DNA of 64,000 nt from Chitinophaga sp. 180180018-3 (GCF_037893185.1 NZ_CP140772.1:2418001-2482000); one strand, 5' to 3'; shown: positions 18,603 to 26,783, counted from the stretch's first letter. The notes: a model not told the origin generated them from the sequence alone. A program made the numbers and translations.

Positions 18603-19487
18603 ATGAAGCCTGTTTATGCTAAAATTCTGGAGGGATTGGAAAATGAAGTGTACGCCACCCGTTTTATTGACCGGCCATATTTTACGACTGAATTTCATTT
18701 CCATGAAGAATGCCAGATCACTTATATCGTTGAGAGTGCCGGACATAAGGTGATAGGTGATTGTGTGGAAGATTTTGAACCCGGCGAATTAACTTTCCTG
18801 GGCGCTCATATTCCGCATGTTTGGTACAACTCACCTGCTACTACAGCTGCTTTGAAGAACAGGGAAGCCGCACGTTCTGTGGCATTGTTCTTTCATCCGG
18901 ATAAACTCATTTCTTTATTGGCGCCTTTGCTGGACGTGAGCAGGCTGCAGGCATTATTTGAGGAGGCGAGGCGTGGGATGAAGTTTTACGGAAAGACAAA
19001 AGAAGCGTTACGGGATTTGTTGTTGCGCATGTCGCGGGAAAAGCAGGGGCTTTCCAAAGTGATCCTTTTACTGGAATTACTGCAGGTGCTATGCAGCACT
19101 AAGAAGTATAAGTTGCTGGCCGGGGCAGGGTATACCAACACTTATACTAACCGCGATAACCTGAAAATGGATAAAGTGTTCAGGTATGTATTTGATAATT
19201 ATTCCGCTGAAATAAGGCTGGATATGGTGGCCAGCCTGGCGTGTATGAATAAACAGGCTTTTTGCCGTTATTTCAAAAGCCGTACGCAGAAAACGTTTAT
19301 AGATTTTGTTAACGAAGTACGTATTACCCAGGCCTGTAAATTATTGGTGGACGATCAATATGCTATCGGCACAATTGCTTTTCAGTGCGGATTTAACAGC
19401 CTGACGAATTTTAACCGGTTTTTCAAAAAGATGAAAGGCATTGCTCCGCGGGAGTATAGAACGCAATTGCAGTTGAAGGAGTCCTGA
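18603..19487 (+). CDS. AraC-family regulator of the L-fucose operon
   Basis: This 294-residue cytoplasmic regulator has an N-terminal cupin-like sugar-binding domain (about 15-110, with the histidine-rich EFHFHEECQITYIVES and LTFLGAHIPHVW) and a C-terminal AraC double HTH (about 190-290: IRLDMVASLACMNKQAFCRYF, then IAFQCGFNSLTNFNRFFKKM). It is transcribed divergently from the fucose operon with a 120-bp gap, the common layout for a local activator that senses the sugar. The frame extends back to 18543, but the ATG at 18603 (MKPVYAKILEG) begins the conserved part. That it responds to L-fucose is inferred. Confidence 0.88.
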   Translation: MKPVYAKILEGLENEVYATRFIDRPYFTTEFHFHEECQITYIVESAGHKVIGDCVEDFEPGELTFLGAHIPHVWYNSPATTAALKNREAARSVALFFHPDKLISLLAPLLDVSRLQALFEEARRGMKFYGKTKEALRDLLLRMSREKQGLSKVILLLELLQVLCSTKKYKLLAGAGYTNTYTNRDNLKMDKVFRYVFDNYSAEIRLDMVASLACMNKQAFCRYFKSRTQKTFIDFVNEVRITQACKLLVDDQYAIGTIAFQCGFNSLTNFNRFFKKMKGIAPREYRTQLQLKES

Positions 19488-19592
19488 GAAATATTTACCT
19501 GTTGATAGCAGTATACTATTTGTTGCGCTTGAAAATATTGTCTTATATTGTTCGTTTGGTTCCTTTATCTGTATTGTTGAAAAAAGCTGTAT

Positions 19593-20018
19593 ATGTACGA
19601 TATAAAAATACAATCTCCGTTTACCCGGTTCCCTGTTGCTTATCCTGACTGCAATACAGAGAAAGCAATAGCCCTGTACCAGGAGATAGATTGGGCTGGG
19701 CTTTACCAACAGATTGAGGCCAGCGGAAGTAGCCCTGAAAATCCGTTTTATTTTTTTGAAATAAACCGGCAAAATAATCTCGGGGAAAAAGAAACGCTTT
19801 GTATTTCCGGATGTATGTGGGGGCATGTAGGAATCGGATATATGCGGCCGAAGATGGAACGCAGGGGATTTTTTAAGAAGAAAGATGTGCTCAATCCTAA
19901 TTTTAGCACACAAATGGATGGTATGGATACTACGTTTGCATTGACCTGTCTGGATGCTTTTATAAAAGGAAATAGCGGTTTCCTGGAGCAAAACCTGTAC
20001 AATAAGGAAGAGGATTGA
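19593..20018 (+). CDS. Conserved hypothetical protein
   Basis: This 141-residue protein has no signal peptide or membrane segment. It is rich in aromatic and acidic residues (DIKIQSPFTRFPV, ENPFYFFEINRQNN, CISGCMWGHVGIGYMRPKMER). I do not recognise the family. The codon pattern and internal consistency look real, and it sits alone between the fucose regulator and the tRNA-Pro gene, reading toward the tRNA. It could be a small immunity-type or orphan cytoplasmic protein; nothing in the sequence decides this. Confidence 0.65.
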   Translation: MYDIKIQSPFTRFPVAYPDCNTEKAIALYQEIDWAGLYQQIEASGSSPENPFYFFEINRQNNLGEKETLCISGCMWGHVGIGYMRPKMERRGFFKKKDVLNPNFSTQMDGMDTTFALTCLDAFIKGNSGFLEQNLYNKEED

Positions 20019-20132
20019 TTCGGGTATCGAGACGCGTGTAAAAGGTGATTTGATTCGGACGGAGACTTCGTACGACGACAAATGACTATAGAAGAATCAA
20101 TTGGATATTCTTAAAAAAACTATATTCAGAAT

Positions 20133-20162
20133 TTTGAATAATGAAATAATTATGTACATTTG
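20133..20162 (+). promoter_or_regulatory. Promoter of tRNA-Pro
   Basis: TTTG (20133-20136), an 18-bp spacer and TACATTTG (20155-20162) form a good Bacteroidota promoter. The expected start is a few bases downstream, leaving a leader of about 25 nt before the tRNA at 20195. Confidence 0.65.
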
Positions 20163-20194
20163 CATCCCGTTCAACGGGAAACACCGGAATTTTT

Positions 20195-20268
20195 CGGGAC
20201 GTAGCGCAGCCCGGTAGCGCACTTGCATGGGGTGCAAGGGGTCGCTAGTTCGAATCTAGTCGTCCCGA
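20195..20268 (+). tRNA. tRNA-Pro (anticodon GGG)
   Basis: This 74-nt cloverleaf has a perfect 7-bp acceptor stem (CGGGACG with CGTCCCG), a D arm, an anticodon stem CTTGC/GCAAG with loop ATGGGGT giving anticodon GGG, and a T arm CTAGTTCGAATCTAG. The discriminator base is A and no CCA is encoded (the next bases are CGA), as is common in Bacteroidota. It is preceded by a promoter and followed at once by a strong terminator. Partial copies of its 3' end recur three times in the next 11 kb. Confidence 0.95.
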
Positions 20269-20325
20269 CGAAAAAGGCCTTACGATAGCAATATTGTAAG
20301 GCCTTTTTTATTGTATTACTATTAC
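20255..20325 (+). repeat. Direct repeat, copy 1 (tRNA-Pro 3' end plus terminator; candidate attachment site)
   Basis: This 71-bp block starts in the T arm of tRNA-Pro and runs through the terminator to ATTACTATTAC. It recurs at 21683-21754 with three substitutions and one inserted A. A tRNA 3' end repeated in direct orientation is the usual footprint of a site-specific integrative element. Confidence 0.8.
20271..20309 (+). terminator. Terminator of tRNA-Pro
   Basis: The hairpin has arms AAAAAGGCCTTAC and GTAAGGCCTTTTT around an AT-rich loop, ending in a T tract. It begins three bases after the mature tRNA 3' end. Confidence 0.85.
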
Positions 20326-20406
20326 TCTTTTTGCCTGAATTTGAAAAAAGTGTGTATTTGTTTCAAGGGGCAATAACTCGTCTGCGTTATAAAAAAGGAG
20401 GGATTT

Positions 20407-20634
20407 ATGAGTACCATTACGTTGCAAATACCTGAAAAGGTTGATCTTGACCCAAGAGAAACCGCCAGATTTTTGGCTGCAAAACTTTATGAGATAGGCC
20501 GCCTGTCGCTGGGCCAGGCAGCGGAACTGGCAGGCCTTTCTAAAGTTGCCTTTTCCGAAGTATTAGGTGACTATGATGTATCGTTAATTAACCATCCTAT
20601 CTCCGATATCCAGAAAGATGCTGCAAAAATATAA
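20407..20634 (+). CDS. UPF0175-family antitoxin-like protein
   Basis: This 75-residue protein has the UPF0175 layout: a short beta start (TITLQIPEKVDL) followed by helices with ARFLAAKLYEIGRLSLGQAAELAGLSKVAFSEVL, the Phd/VapB-like helix-turn-helix that binds DNA. In many genomes it is paired with a downstream PIN-domain (DUF3368, VapC-like) RNase toxin. Here no toxin follows: a 72-bp near-perfect inverted repeat begins 8 bp after the stop. A GGAGG ribosome-binding site lies before the ATG, so it should be translated. It may be an orphan antitoxin left by loss of its partner, or a stand-alone regulator. Confidence 0.8.
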   Translation: MSTITLQIPEKVDLDPRETARFLAAKLYEIGRLSLGQAAELAGLSKVAFSEVLGDYDVSLINHPISDIQKDAAKI

Positions 20635-20642
20635 TCTGGTTT

Positions 20643-20714
20643 GAGGCTATTACATAAAGTGTGTCAGCAAAAAGTTAAACAACTTTTTACTGACACACTT
20701 TATGTAATAGCCTC
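20643..20714. repeat. 72-bp near-perfect inverted repeat
   Basis: A perfect 25-bp outer stem (20643-20667 with 20690-20714), one C/A mismatch, an 8-bp inner stem (AAAAAGTT/AACTTTTT) and an AAAC loop make a single long hairpin. It is far longer than needed for a terminator. It could be the relic of two insertion-sequence ends placed head to head, a small palindromic element, or a strong bidirectional terminator. Confidence 0.85.
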
Positions 20715-20844
20715 GAAGACTTGCAACTGCGTGAAGTAAAAGCCTATATGTATATCATAGTTTAATTTAGAGTTGCAAAAAATGGTTTACCTGGTTCGGT
20801 GAACTTTTCGCAAAAAACTATCTCTCTGATCCCGGAGGAAGGGT

Positions 20845-20885
20845 GGGACGAAGAAGCCGCTGGTTCGAATCCAGTCATCCTGACG
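20845..20885 (+). pseudogene. tRNA-Pro relic (internally deleted)
   Basis: GGGACG and AAGCC resemble the 5' part of tRNA-Pro, and they are followed directly by a full T arm (CTGGTTCGAATCCAG) and an acceptor 3' strand CATCCTG with A. The anticodon arm is missing. Against the intact gene, the T stem differs by a compensated base pair (A-T to G-C), so this piece comes from a different once-functional tRNA copy. Confidence 0.65.
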
Positions 20886-20937
20886 ATAACTGAAAAGAGC
20901 CTTCAAATCCAACGATTTGAAGGCTCTTTTCAGTTAT
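20886..20937. terminator. Bidirectional terminator, perfect 24-bp stem
   Basis: ATAACTGAAAAGAGCC and the following bases to 20909 pair perfectly with 20914-20937 around a CAAC loop. Both arms carry A and T tracts. It lies after the tRNA relic on the plus strand and 20 bp after the stop of the minus-strand lipoprotein gene. Confidence 0.85.
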
Positions 20938-20957
20938 GAATTTGCTCTTTAAGATAA

Positions 20958-21536
20958 TTATTTGAGCTGGGTGGTCTTAAAAGGCTGACAATATTCTAGC
21001 AGTAAGACTCTTTGGTTTTTTATACTGTTTTCATATATGCCCATATAAGGTATAATTGTATTTTCGCTTGTCCTAAATTCAAGGCCATCAAATCTATCTT
21101 CAATTGCTGTAGTTCCATCTCCTAGTGTTATGTTTTTATAAGATTTATATTTTTTTTTTAACTCCGTTATTAATTTACCATAATGCGCGTTCATTATTTC
21201 TTCTGAAGAGCAATGATACTCCACAAATGTTCGTAATACTTTATAGCTTTTTTGTTCAACCACTGATGAGTCGGAGCAAATTAATAGGCCAATTACGATA
21301 GAATCGCATGAGTTACGAATGCTTTCAGTGGTGATAACTTTCGTTTTATAAATAGTTTTGAATTTAGTGGTTCTGGAGTTTATCTCTTGGAAAGTATTTG
21401 TATGCTTTATATAATCCAATTGTTTTTCAATATTGCTTTTATATGGTATGAACAGAAACTGCTTTGTAATCAAATCAGTTTGCGCATTACAAGAGATGTT
21501 AAGCAACAGAAAAAATATTATTAAAAAGTATTTCAT
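20958..21536 (-). CDS. Hypothetical lipoprotein
   Basis: This 192-residue protein has a hydrophobic leader with lipobox LNISC followed by NAQTDL, so it is probably a periplasmic or surface lipoprotein. The rest is rich in Lys, Ile, Thr and Ser (for example KFKTIYKTKVITTESIRNSCDSIVIGLLI) and has no motif I recognise. The coding sequence is clearly more AT-rich than the genes on either side of the tRNA region, which suggests it was acquired. It lies between two copies of the tRNA 3' end. No partner gene is adjacent. Confidence 0.65.
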   Translation of the reverse strand: MKYFLIIFFLLLNISCNAQTDLITKQFLFIPYKSNIEKQLDYIKHTNTFQEINSRTTKFKTIYKTKVITTESIRNSCDSIVIGLLICSDSSVVEQKSYKVLRTFVEYHCSSEEIMNAHYGKLITELKKKYKSYKNITLGDGTTAIEDRFDGLEFRTSENTIIPYMGIYENSIKNQRVLLLEYCQPFKTTQLK

Positions 21537-21682
21537 GGGTTATGAATAAAAAAAATATCTTGTTAGAACGTCACTCCCGTTCGGATTTTAGCTGTTTATG
21601 GTAATTTATTTATTGAACGTCTTAATATATACGCAAACTGTTGAATTTCCAATAAATCTTTTATAAAGAGGTTAGACAATTG

Positions 21683-21754
21683 TCTAGCCATCCCGACAAA
21701 AAAAGGCCTTACGATAGCAATATTGTAAGGCCTTTTTTATTGTATTACTATTAC
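21683..21754 (+). repeat. Direct repeat, copy 2 (tRNA-Pro 3' end plus terminator)
   Basis: This is the second copy of the block at 20255-20325, with tRNA 3' end TCTAGCCATCCCGAC and an identical hairpin and tail through ATTACTATTAC. Its left edge overlaps a 14-bp palindrome (TAGACAATTGTCTA, 21673-21686). Its last bases include the stop codon of the minus-strand gene at 21751. Confidence 0.8.
21698..21738. terminator. Terminator within direct-repeat copy 2
   Basis: This is the same AAAGGCCTTAC/GTAAGGCCTTT hairpin found after tRNA-Pro, with A and T tracts on both sides. It lies 13 bp beyond the stop of the GmrSD-type gene and can end its transcription. Confidence 0.75.
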
Positions 21755-23466
21755 AGATTTAGTTCAATCTCTTTAGGCGCAGCCAGATTTTTTTGAAAAA
21801 AATCCAACAAGATATTTTTGAAGGTTTCTTCCCGTCTTTCAATATCCTCTTTTATCCAGTCATTTTTGGGATAGTTACCCAGCTCTATAACAGCTGCAAT
21901 CTTCGACTCTCGATACCGTTCTTTCTTTTTCCCAAAATAACCGTTTCCTGCCTGGATGTTCAGTTTTTTTTCAAAAACTATTTTATTCCCAAATTTGTTA
22001 AGATACTGCTGTGCTTCACTCTCTTCCCAGCCATTATAATTTGTATTTTGCCATTTTTGAGGAAAAATGTGTTCAATATCGAATCCCCAATCAATTACAT
22101 CTTTTTGATTTGAATGCTGATAGGCGTGCAATAAGAGAAGGCCACGAGAAAGTTTCGCTGATGCGTGGTTTTCTATCCGGTTTTTAAACTCATGATCCAA
22201 TTCGTATTCAAGTTCGAACTCATTGTCATGTTGAATCGAAATGCCCGCCTGGTATATATCATCTTTGATGGCATTCACAGTAGGTAAATCTATGAATTTC
22301 GCAAAAAGGAATGCCGTAAGTTTTTGAAGAAAGGTTGCAAAATTTTTTGAAAAAGACGCCCCCCTGTTCTTTAAATAATATACGGAAATAGCGTATTTCC
22401 AATATTCATTCGGATAATTGAATAAACAATGAATATACTTCCAGGCTTCTGTGTCAATCTCGTAATCCGGAGATTCCTTTTGCCAGCCATTATCTGAATT
22501 GATAGTGTGCCAGAAATCTGCCAGGGATATAATGTCCTCTATTAACCCGATGTCTTTTAGTCTTGCATATGAGTCTTTTGAATAAAAATTTCTAAGCCCT
22601 ACTTCCTTTGTCTTATCCTTCGCTCTCGCTCTTAGTACATGTGTATAGTACCTAAATACATCATCTATAGACATGGATGATTCTTTACATGTAGCTGTTA
22701 ATTCTTTCCAGGTATTTGTAAATTCTTTCCGGGCTTCAGCAGTACGGCGGTGTTTGTAAATCTGCGCTTTGAAAATGTCAGAATCGGTAAGTGGCAACCC
22801 CCGATCGTTAAGCGTGGAAAAAATAGTAAGGGCTGTTTCCTGCCTGTCGCATTCTATGGGAAGTACAATACATTTTTTAAGAATGGTTATGCATAACTGC
22901 TTCCATTGCATTGGGCTTGTTGTTGCATATTTATCACATTGGCGTTTAAAGAATCGGTAATTAGAAGAGTAATTATCATCTGCATCCTCCCTTGTATATC
23001 CAGTTTCCAAAATAGAATGAAACACATTGTTGTCATTTGCTGTAGCAACTTCAGAAATAATGTGAATTTTTGTTTTGTCTGAAACTTTTTGAGATAGTTC
23101 GTTAATATCCCATAGGCAGGGAGCTATCTGGTTCTTGAGCCCAATAACATCTTCATCGTCTATCATATCTTCTAACTTTCTATAAAAAGCACGAAGCAGT
23201 AGAAAGAAAGAAGTAATACGCTGTTGTCCATCAATAATCTCCAAATTCATGTCGTCATTTACAAAAGAAACGATAGTTCCAAGAAAATAATCAGCGCCTG
23301 TATGTGCTTCTGTTTGCAAAAAGTTTTCAATATCATTCCATAAGGTTTCGCATTTTTCAATATCCCATTTGTAGGGCCGCTGATAATCAGGAATAATGAA
23401 TCTCTTCCCCTGCATGTCTCCTAATAGTTTGCTGATATTTTTTTTGCTTACGTGTAACTCTGCCAT
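21751..23466 (-). CDS. GmrSD-type DUF262/DUF1524 protein (Type IV restriction-like nuclease)
   Basis: This 571-residue cytoplasmic protein has an N-terminal DUF262 (ParB/sulfiredoxin-like NTPase) domain with IPDYQRPYKWD and the signature D79-G-Q-Q-R83 in EIIDGQQRITSF, and a C-terminal DUF1524 HNH-type nuclease segment with DIEHIFPQKW (His466) and NKFGNKIVFEKKLN. GmrS and GmrD together cleave glucosylated hydroxymethylcytosine DNA of phages; a single-chain fusion like this one is common and is the layout of a defence nuclease. The gene is AT-rich, stands alone, and its stop codon lies in the repeated tRNA-end block, which fits mobile-island cargo. The modified base it might target is unknown. 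Confidence 0.88.
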   Translation of the reverse strand: MAELHVSKKNISKLLGDMQGKRFIIPDYQRPYKWDIEKCETLWNDIENFLQTEAHTGADYFLGTIVSFVNDDMNLEIIDGQQRITSFFLLLRAFYRKLEDMIDDEDVIGLKNQIAPCLWDINELSQKVSDKTKIHIISEVATANDNNVFHSILETGYTREDADDNYSSNYRFFKRQCDKYATTSPMQWKQLCITILKKCIVLPIECDRQETALTIFSTLNDRGLPLTDSDIFKAQIYKHRRTAEARKEFTNTWKELTATCKESSMSIDDVFRYYTHVLRARAKDKTKEVGLRNFYSKDSYARLKDIGLIEDIISLADFWHTINSDNGWQKESPDYEIDTEAWKYIHCLFNYPNEYWKYAISVYYLKNRGASFSKNFATFLQKLTAFLFAKFIDLPTVNAIKDDIYQAGISIQHDNEFELEYELDHEFKNRIENHASAKLSRGLLLLHAYQHSNQKDVIDWGFDIEHIFPQKWQNTNYNGWEESEAQQYLNKFGNKIVFEKKLNIQAGNGYFGKKKERYRESKIAAVIELGNYPKNDWIKEDIERREETFKNILLDFFQKNLAAPKEIELNL

Positions 23467-23946
23467 AGTATAGTAGGGTTAAATTGATTTTAGATTTTTA
23501 AGGGTGCATATTATACTGGTTTCTTTCAGTATTTGATGTATGAGTCTCGGCACCACACCCATGTACTCCTTCATGTCCTGGTTCTTTGCCTGTTAATGGC
23601 TTCCAAAGAATAAAAATAATGCCCGGTGATAAACCTATCTAGATCCAACCTCCATTGCAAGGTGGTAGGGAATACCGAAAATAGATGTTTTATGGAAAAT
23701 TAAGAAATGTACCATGCTGTTTCACTAACGAACTAAAGAGTGTGTTTAATAAGCTGGAATACACTATAACCTTTAATAAAGCAGTTACCCCAATCAGCAT
23801 ATTTGTTTGCTCAGCCATACGCAAGCCTGAATTCTCCCCGCTTTTTCAAAAAAACACCAGAAATATCCTCAAACGGAGATATTTTTTATATCTTGATCCG
23901 CTATCCAAATAGCTAGTTATAGTATCTTAAAACACACAGTGATTAA
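23467..23946. other. 480-bp AT-rich gap with one weak hairpin
   Basis: No convincing gene is seen. A 75-codon open frame (23685-23912) has no family signature, an unnatural composition and no good ribosome-binding site. An imperfect hairpin with arms AAATATC/GATATTT and a following T run (23861-23888) could end any transcript entering from the left. The divergent promoters for 21751-23466 and 23947-26550 should lie here, but I see no full consensus match. Confidence 0.4.
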
Positions 23947-26550
23947 ATGATTAAATTCCCACTTACGCTGGTATGTTCTCTTACAGCACTAATCCTGGTA
24001 AAACCGTTTTCGGGGTATGCTCAGAAAGCCCCCGCTGAATTAACCATCACAAAATTTTCCGGCCCGGCCATTACCCCCAGTCCCGCTTGCCTGGCGGTAG
24101 CGCCTACCGGAGAAGTATTTGTTGGGGTAGACATGATAGGTTCGCTTGGCAAAGATCCGGGGAAAGGCCGGATACTCAAACTGGTCGACACAGATAATGA
24201 CGGCAAAATGGACCGGCATACTGAATTTGCCATGGTAGATAACCCACGGGGAATCATCGTAATGGGCAACCAGGTTTTTGTATTGCACACCACTTTTTCT
24301 AATGAAACAGGGAAAGCCACAGGTATGGCCCTGGTGGTTTTTGAAGATAAAGATGGTGATGGAAAGGCCGACGGGCCTCCCAAACCACTTATTGAGCACC
24401 TCAGTAATACTAAATACATCCAGGAGCGGGGAACGGATCATGCTACCAATGGCATCCGGATGGGTATTGATGGTTGGATATATATTGCAGTGGGCGACTT
24501 TGGATTTCATGATGCTATCGACCGTTCCGGTAAAAAGCTGACAATGCTTGGCGGAGGTATCATAAGGGTACGCCCTGATGGTACCGAAATGGAAATATTT
24601 ACACATGGTACACGTAACGTATATGATGTAGCTATTGATCCGTACATGAATATCTTTACGAGAGAAAATACCAATGACGGCGGAGGATGGAACGTACGGT
24701 TTTCGCACCATATCCAATCCGGAGAATACGGATATCCGGTATTGTTTCAGCATTTTACCGATGAAATATTACCTGCGCTGGCCGACCTCGGAGGAGGCTC
24801 GGGTACAGGCGCCTTGTTTATGTCGGAACCTAACTGGCCGGAGAAATATAATAACGTTCCTATGATGGCCGATTGGGGTAGAAGCATGCTTTACATTCAT
24901 CGGGTAAAACCTGATGGGCCTACGTTTACACAAAAGGAAGAAGATTTTATTGCGCTGCCACAGATCACAGATCTGGATGTTGATGGGTCTGGCAGACTTT
25001 ACCTCTCCGCCTGGGATGGCGCCGGGTACTCCGGTAGTGATACTATTGGTTTTGTAGTTCGGGCGGTGCCTAATGATTGGAGTTACAAGGCATTTCCGGA
25101 TCTGGCCAAAGCTTCTGTAGACGAACTGGTTAACCTGCTTAAGTCGCCCAGCGCCGTCGCCAGGTTAAATGCCTCCCAGGAGCTGCTTCAGCGGGGTAAC
25201 CAGGAGGGATTTACGGCTGCTTTGAAGATGGCGTCTGATGCACAGTTGCCGCTATACGCCCGTGTAGCTGGCCTCTATACATACGCACAAGCTTCCGGCA
25301 AAGCCGGTATTCCGGCTTTAGTTACGTTGACAAAGGATCCGGCCATGAAGGAACACGCATTGCGTGCCCTGGCCGATCGCAAAGGCATCCTGGACGACGT
25401 TCCTGAACAACCGTTCCTGGATGCACTGAACGACCCGTCACCGCGCGTTCACGCTGCCGCTATAGTAGGATTGGGACGCTTAGGTCGTATCGAATCAGCT
25501 ACCGCTTTGCTACAAACGAAAGTGCCTGCGTCATTTGTTGCGCCTGTGAAAGATAAGGAAGGACCACATGCCACTCCTAATGCAGCTATTGTGCTACCTC
25601 ATCTCGCAGTGCGGGCGCTTTTGGAGCTGAACGCAGTGGATGCCGCAATAGCAGCTGTCAACGGACCTGATGCTACCCTTGCTTTATGGACTTTGCGCTA
25701 TATGCATGATGAAAAGGCAGTGAACGGATTGATAGCGGCATACAAACGTTCGAAAGACGAAAAGCTGAAAAAGCAAATCCTGACTACGTTAGCCCGCTTG
25801 TACAAAAAAGAAGAAGTCTATGATGCCTCCTGGTGGTGGGGAACCCGGCCCGATTCACATGGGCCCTACTACAAAGCCGTACTTTGGGCAGGATCGCCCA
25901 TGATCGAAAAATTCCTTAAACAAGAGGCGGTGAAAGCAGGCCCCACTCATATGGAACTTTTCAGGGATCTTGATGCCCGTCATAGAATGGAGATCGCGGC
26001 ATTTGCGCCACTTAAAAAAGCGGAACCGGTTGCTGTAAAAGAACCTAAAGTAGACCTGGAGAAAATAAAAAGCAAAAAAGGACAGGTCGGCAAATCATCT
26101 ATTGAAGATGTACTGCTGGCGGTGAAACAATTAAAAGGAGATCCTGCTAAAGGAAAAATATTGTTCAGCAACCAGGGCTGTGTTGCCTGTCATAGTCTTA
26201 GCAGAAGCGAAAAGATGAAAGGGCCATTTATGGGGCAGATTGGCTCTATTATGAACAGGGAGCGTATCGCAGAATCCATCCTTAAACCCAATGCCTCTAT
26301 TTCCCAGGGATTTGCAACGGTTACCATCACAGCCAAAGGCAATAAGTCCTACGTAGGATTTATAACCGAAGAAACGGCCGCCAGGGTGGTGATGAGAGAT
26401 ATTACCGGAGAGGTATATACCGTTAATACAGCAGATATCCTGACTCGCAAGGAACTAAAAACATCCATGATGCCAACAGGGCTTGCCAACGCATTATCGT
26501 TTGAAGAGTTTGCATCACTGGTTAGCTTCCTGGAGAAACAAAAAAAATAA
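23947..26550 (+). CDS. PVC-type haem-binding dehydrogenase (beta-propeller, HEAT and cytochrome c)
   Basis: This 867-residue exported protein combines three parts: a signal peptide (1-25); a six-bladed beta-propeller of the glucose/sorbosone dehydrogenase type (about 35-370, with GRILKLVDTDNDGKMDRHTEF and HGTRNVYDVAIDP); HEAT-like repeats (about 385-600); and a C-terminal cytochrome c domain with the haem site C745-V-A-C748-H749 and a candidate distal Met in TSMMPTG. This layout is the 'putative membrane-bound dehydrogenase plus haem-binding' family of Planctomycetes and Bacteroidota. It probably oxidises a sugar or alcohol in the periplasm and passes electrons to the respiratory chain. The substrate is unknown and no partner gene is adjacent. 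Confidence 0.88.
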   Translation: MIKFPLTLVCSLTALILVKPFSGYAQKAPAELTITKFSGPAITPSPACLAVAPTGEVFVGVDMIGSLGKDPGKGRILKLVDTDNDGKMDRHTEFAMVDNPRGIIVMGNQVFVLHTTFSNETGKATGMALVVFEDKDGDGKADGPPKPLIEHLSNTKYIQERGTDHATNGIRMGIDGWIYIAVGDFGFHDAIDRSGKKLTMLGGGIIRVRPDGTEMEIFTHGTRNVYDVAIDPYMNIFTRENTNDGGGWNVRFSHHIQSGEYGYPVLFQHFTDEILPALADLGGGSGTGALFMSEPNWPEKYNNVPMMADWGRSMLYIHRVKPDGPTFTQKEEDFIALPQITDLDVDGSGRLYLSAWDGAGYSGSDTIGFVVRAVPNDWSYKAFPDLAKASVDELVNLLKSPSAVARLNASQELLQRGNQEGFTAALKMASDAQLPLYARVAGLYTYAQASGKAGIPALVTLTKDPAMKEHALRALADRKGILDDVPEQPFLDALNDPSPRVHAAAIVGLGRLGRIESATALLQTKVPASFVAPVKDKEGPHATPNAAIVLPHLAVRALLELNAVDAAIAAVNGPDATLALWTLRYMHDEKAVNGLIAAYKRSKDEKLKKQILTTLARLYKKEEVYDASWWWGTRPDSHGPYYKAVLWAGSPMIEKFLKQEAVKAGPTHMELFRDLDARHRMEIAAFAPLKKAEPVAVKEPKVDLEKIKSKKGQVGKSSIEDVLLAVKQLKGDPAKGKILFSNQGCVACHSLSRSEKMKGPFMGQIGSIMNRERIAESILKPNASISQGFATVTITAKGNKSYVGFITEETAARVVMRDITGEVYTVNTADILTRKELKTSMMPTGLANALSFEEFASLVSFLEKQKK

Positions 26551-26609
26551 AACAGGATATTCTTTTCTTTAAATTTTATATAGAAACGAAAGAGATCCCA
26601 ACCAGTCTG

Positions 26610-26640
26610 CAAAGACCTTGCAATTATTGCAAGGTCTTTG
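26610..26640 (+). terminator. Hairpin after the dehydrogenase gene
   Basis: A perfect 14-bp stem CAAAGACCTTGCAA/TTGCAAGGTCTTTG with a TTA loop lies 59 bp past the stop at 26550. The T tract is weak, but position and symmetry favour a terminator. Confidence 0.6.
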
Positions 26641-26783
26641 TATTTGTATAAACCGGCAACATTTCACCGGTGATAGCGAGTGATGTCACAGACCGAAATC
26701 GCCATCCGGGCGCTCATAAAATAAGTCACATTCTCCCCCTTAATTTGTCATTATTGCACATATACACCTATCTGTCATTACTG

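Noticed and set aside
19341..20081. Minus-strand 246-codon frame across the AraC regulator end and the 19593 gene
   Set aside because: It overlaps the regulator's HTH, which has clear family features, and has no motif of its own.
23685..23912. 75-codon plus-strand frame in the gap before the dehydrogenase
   Set aside because: No family features, no convincing ribosome-binding site; kept only as part of the gap description.
24021..24753. Minus-strand frames inside the dehydrogenase gene
   Set aside because: Antisense to the propeller domain; no independent evidence.
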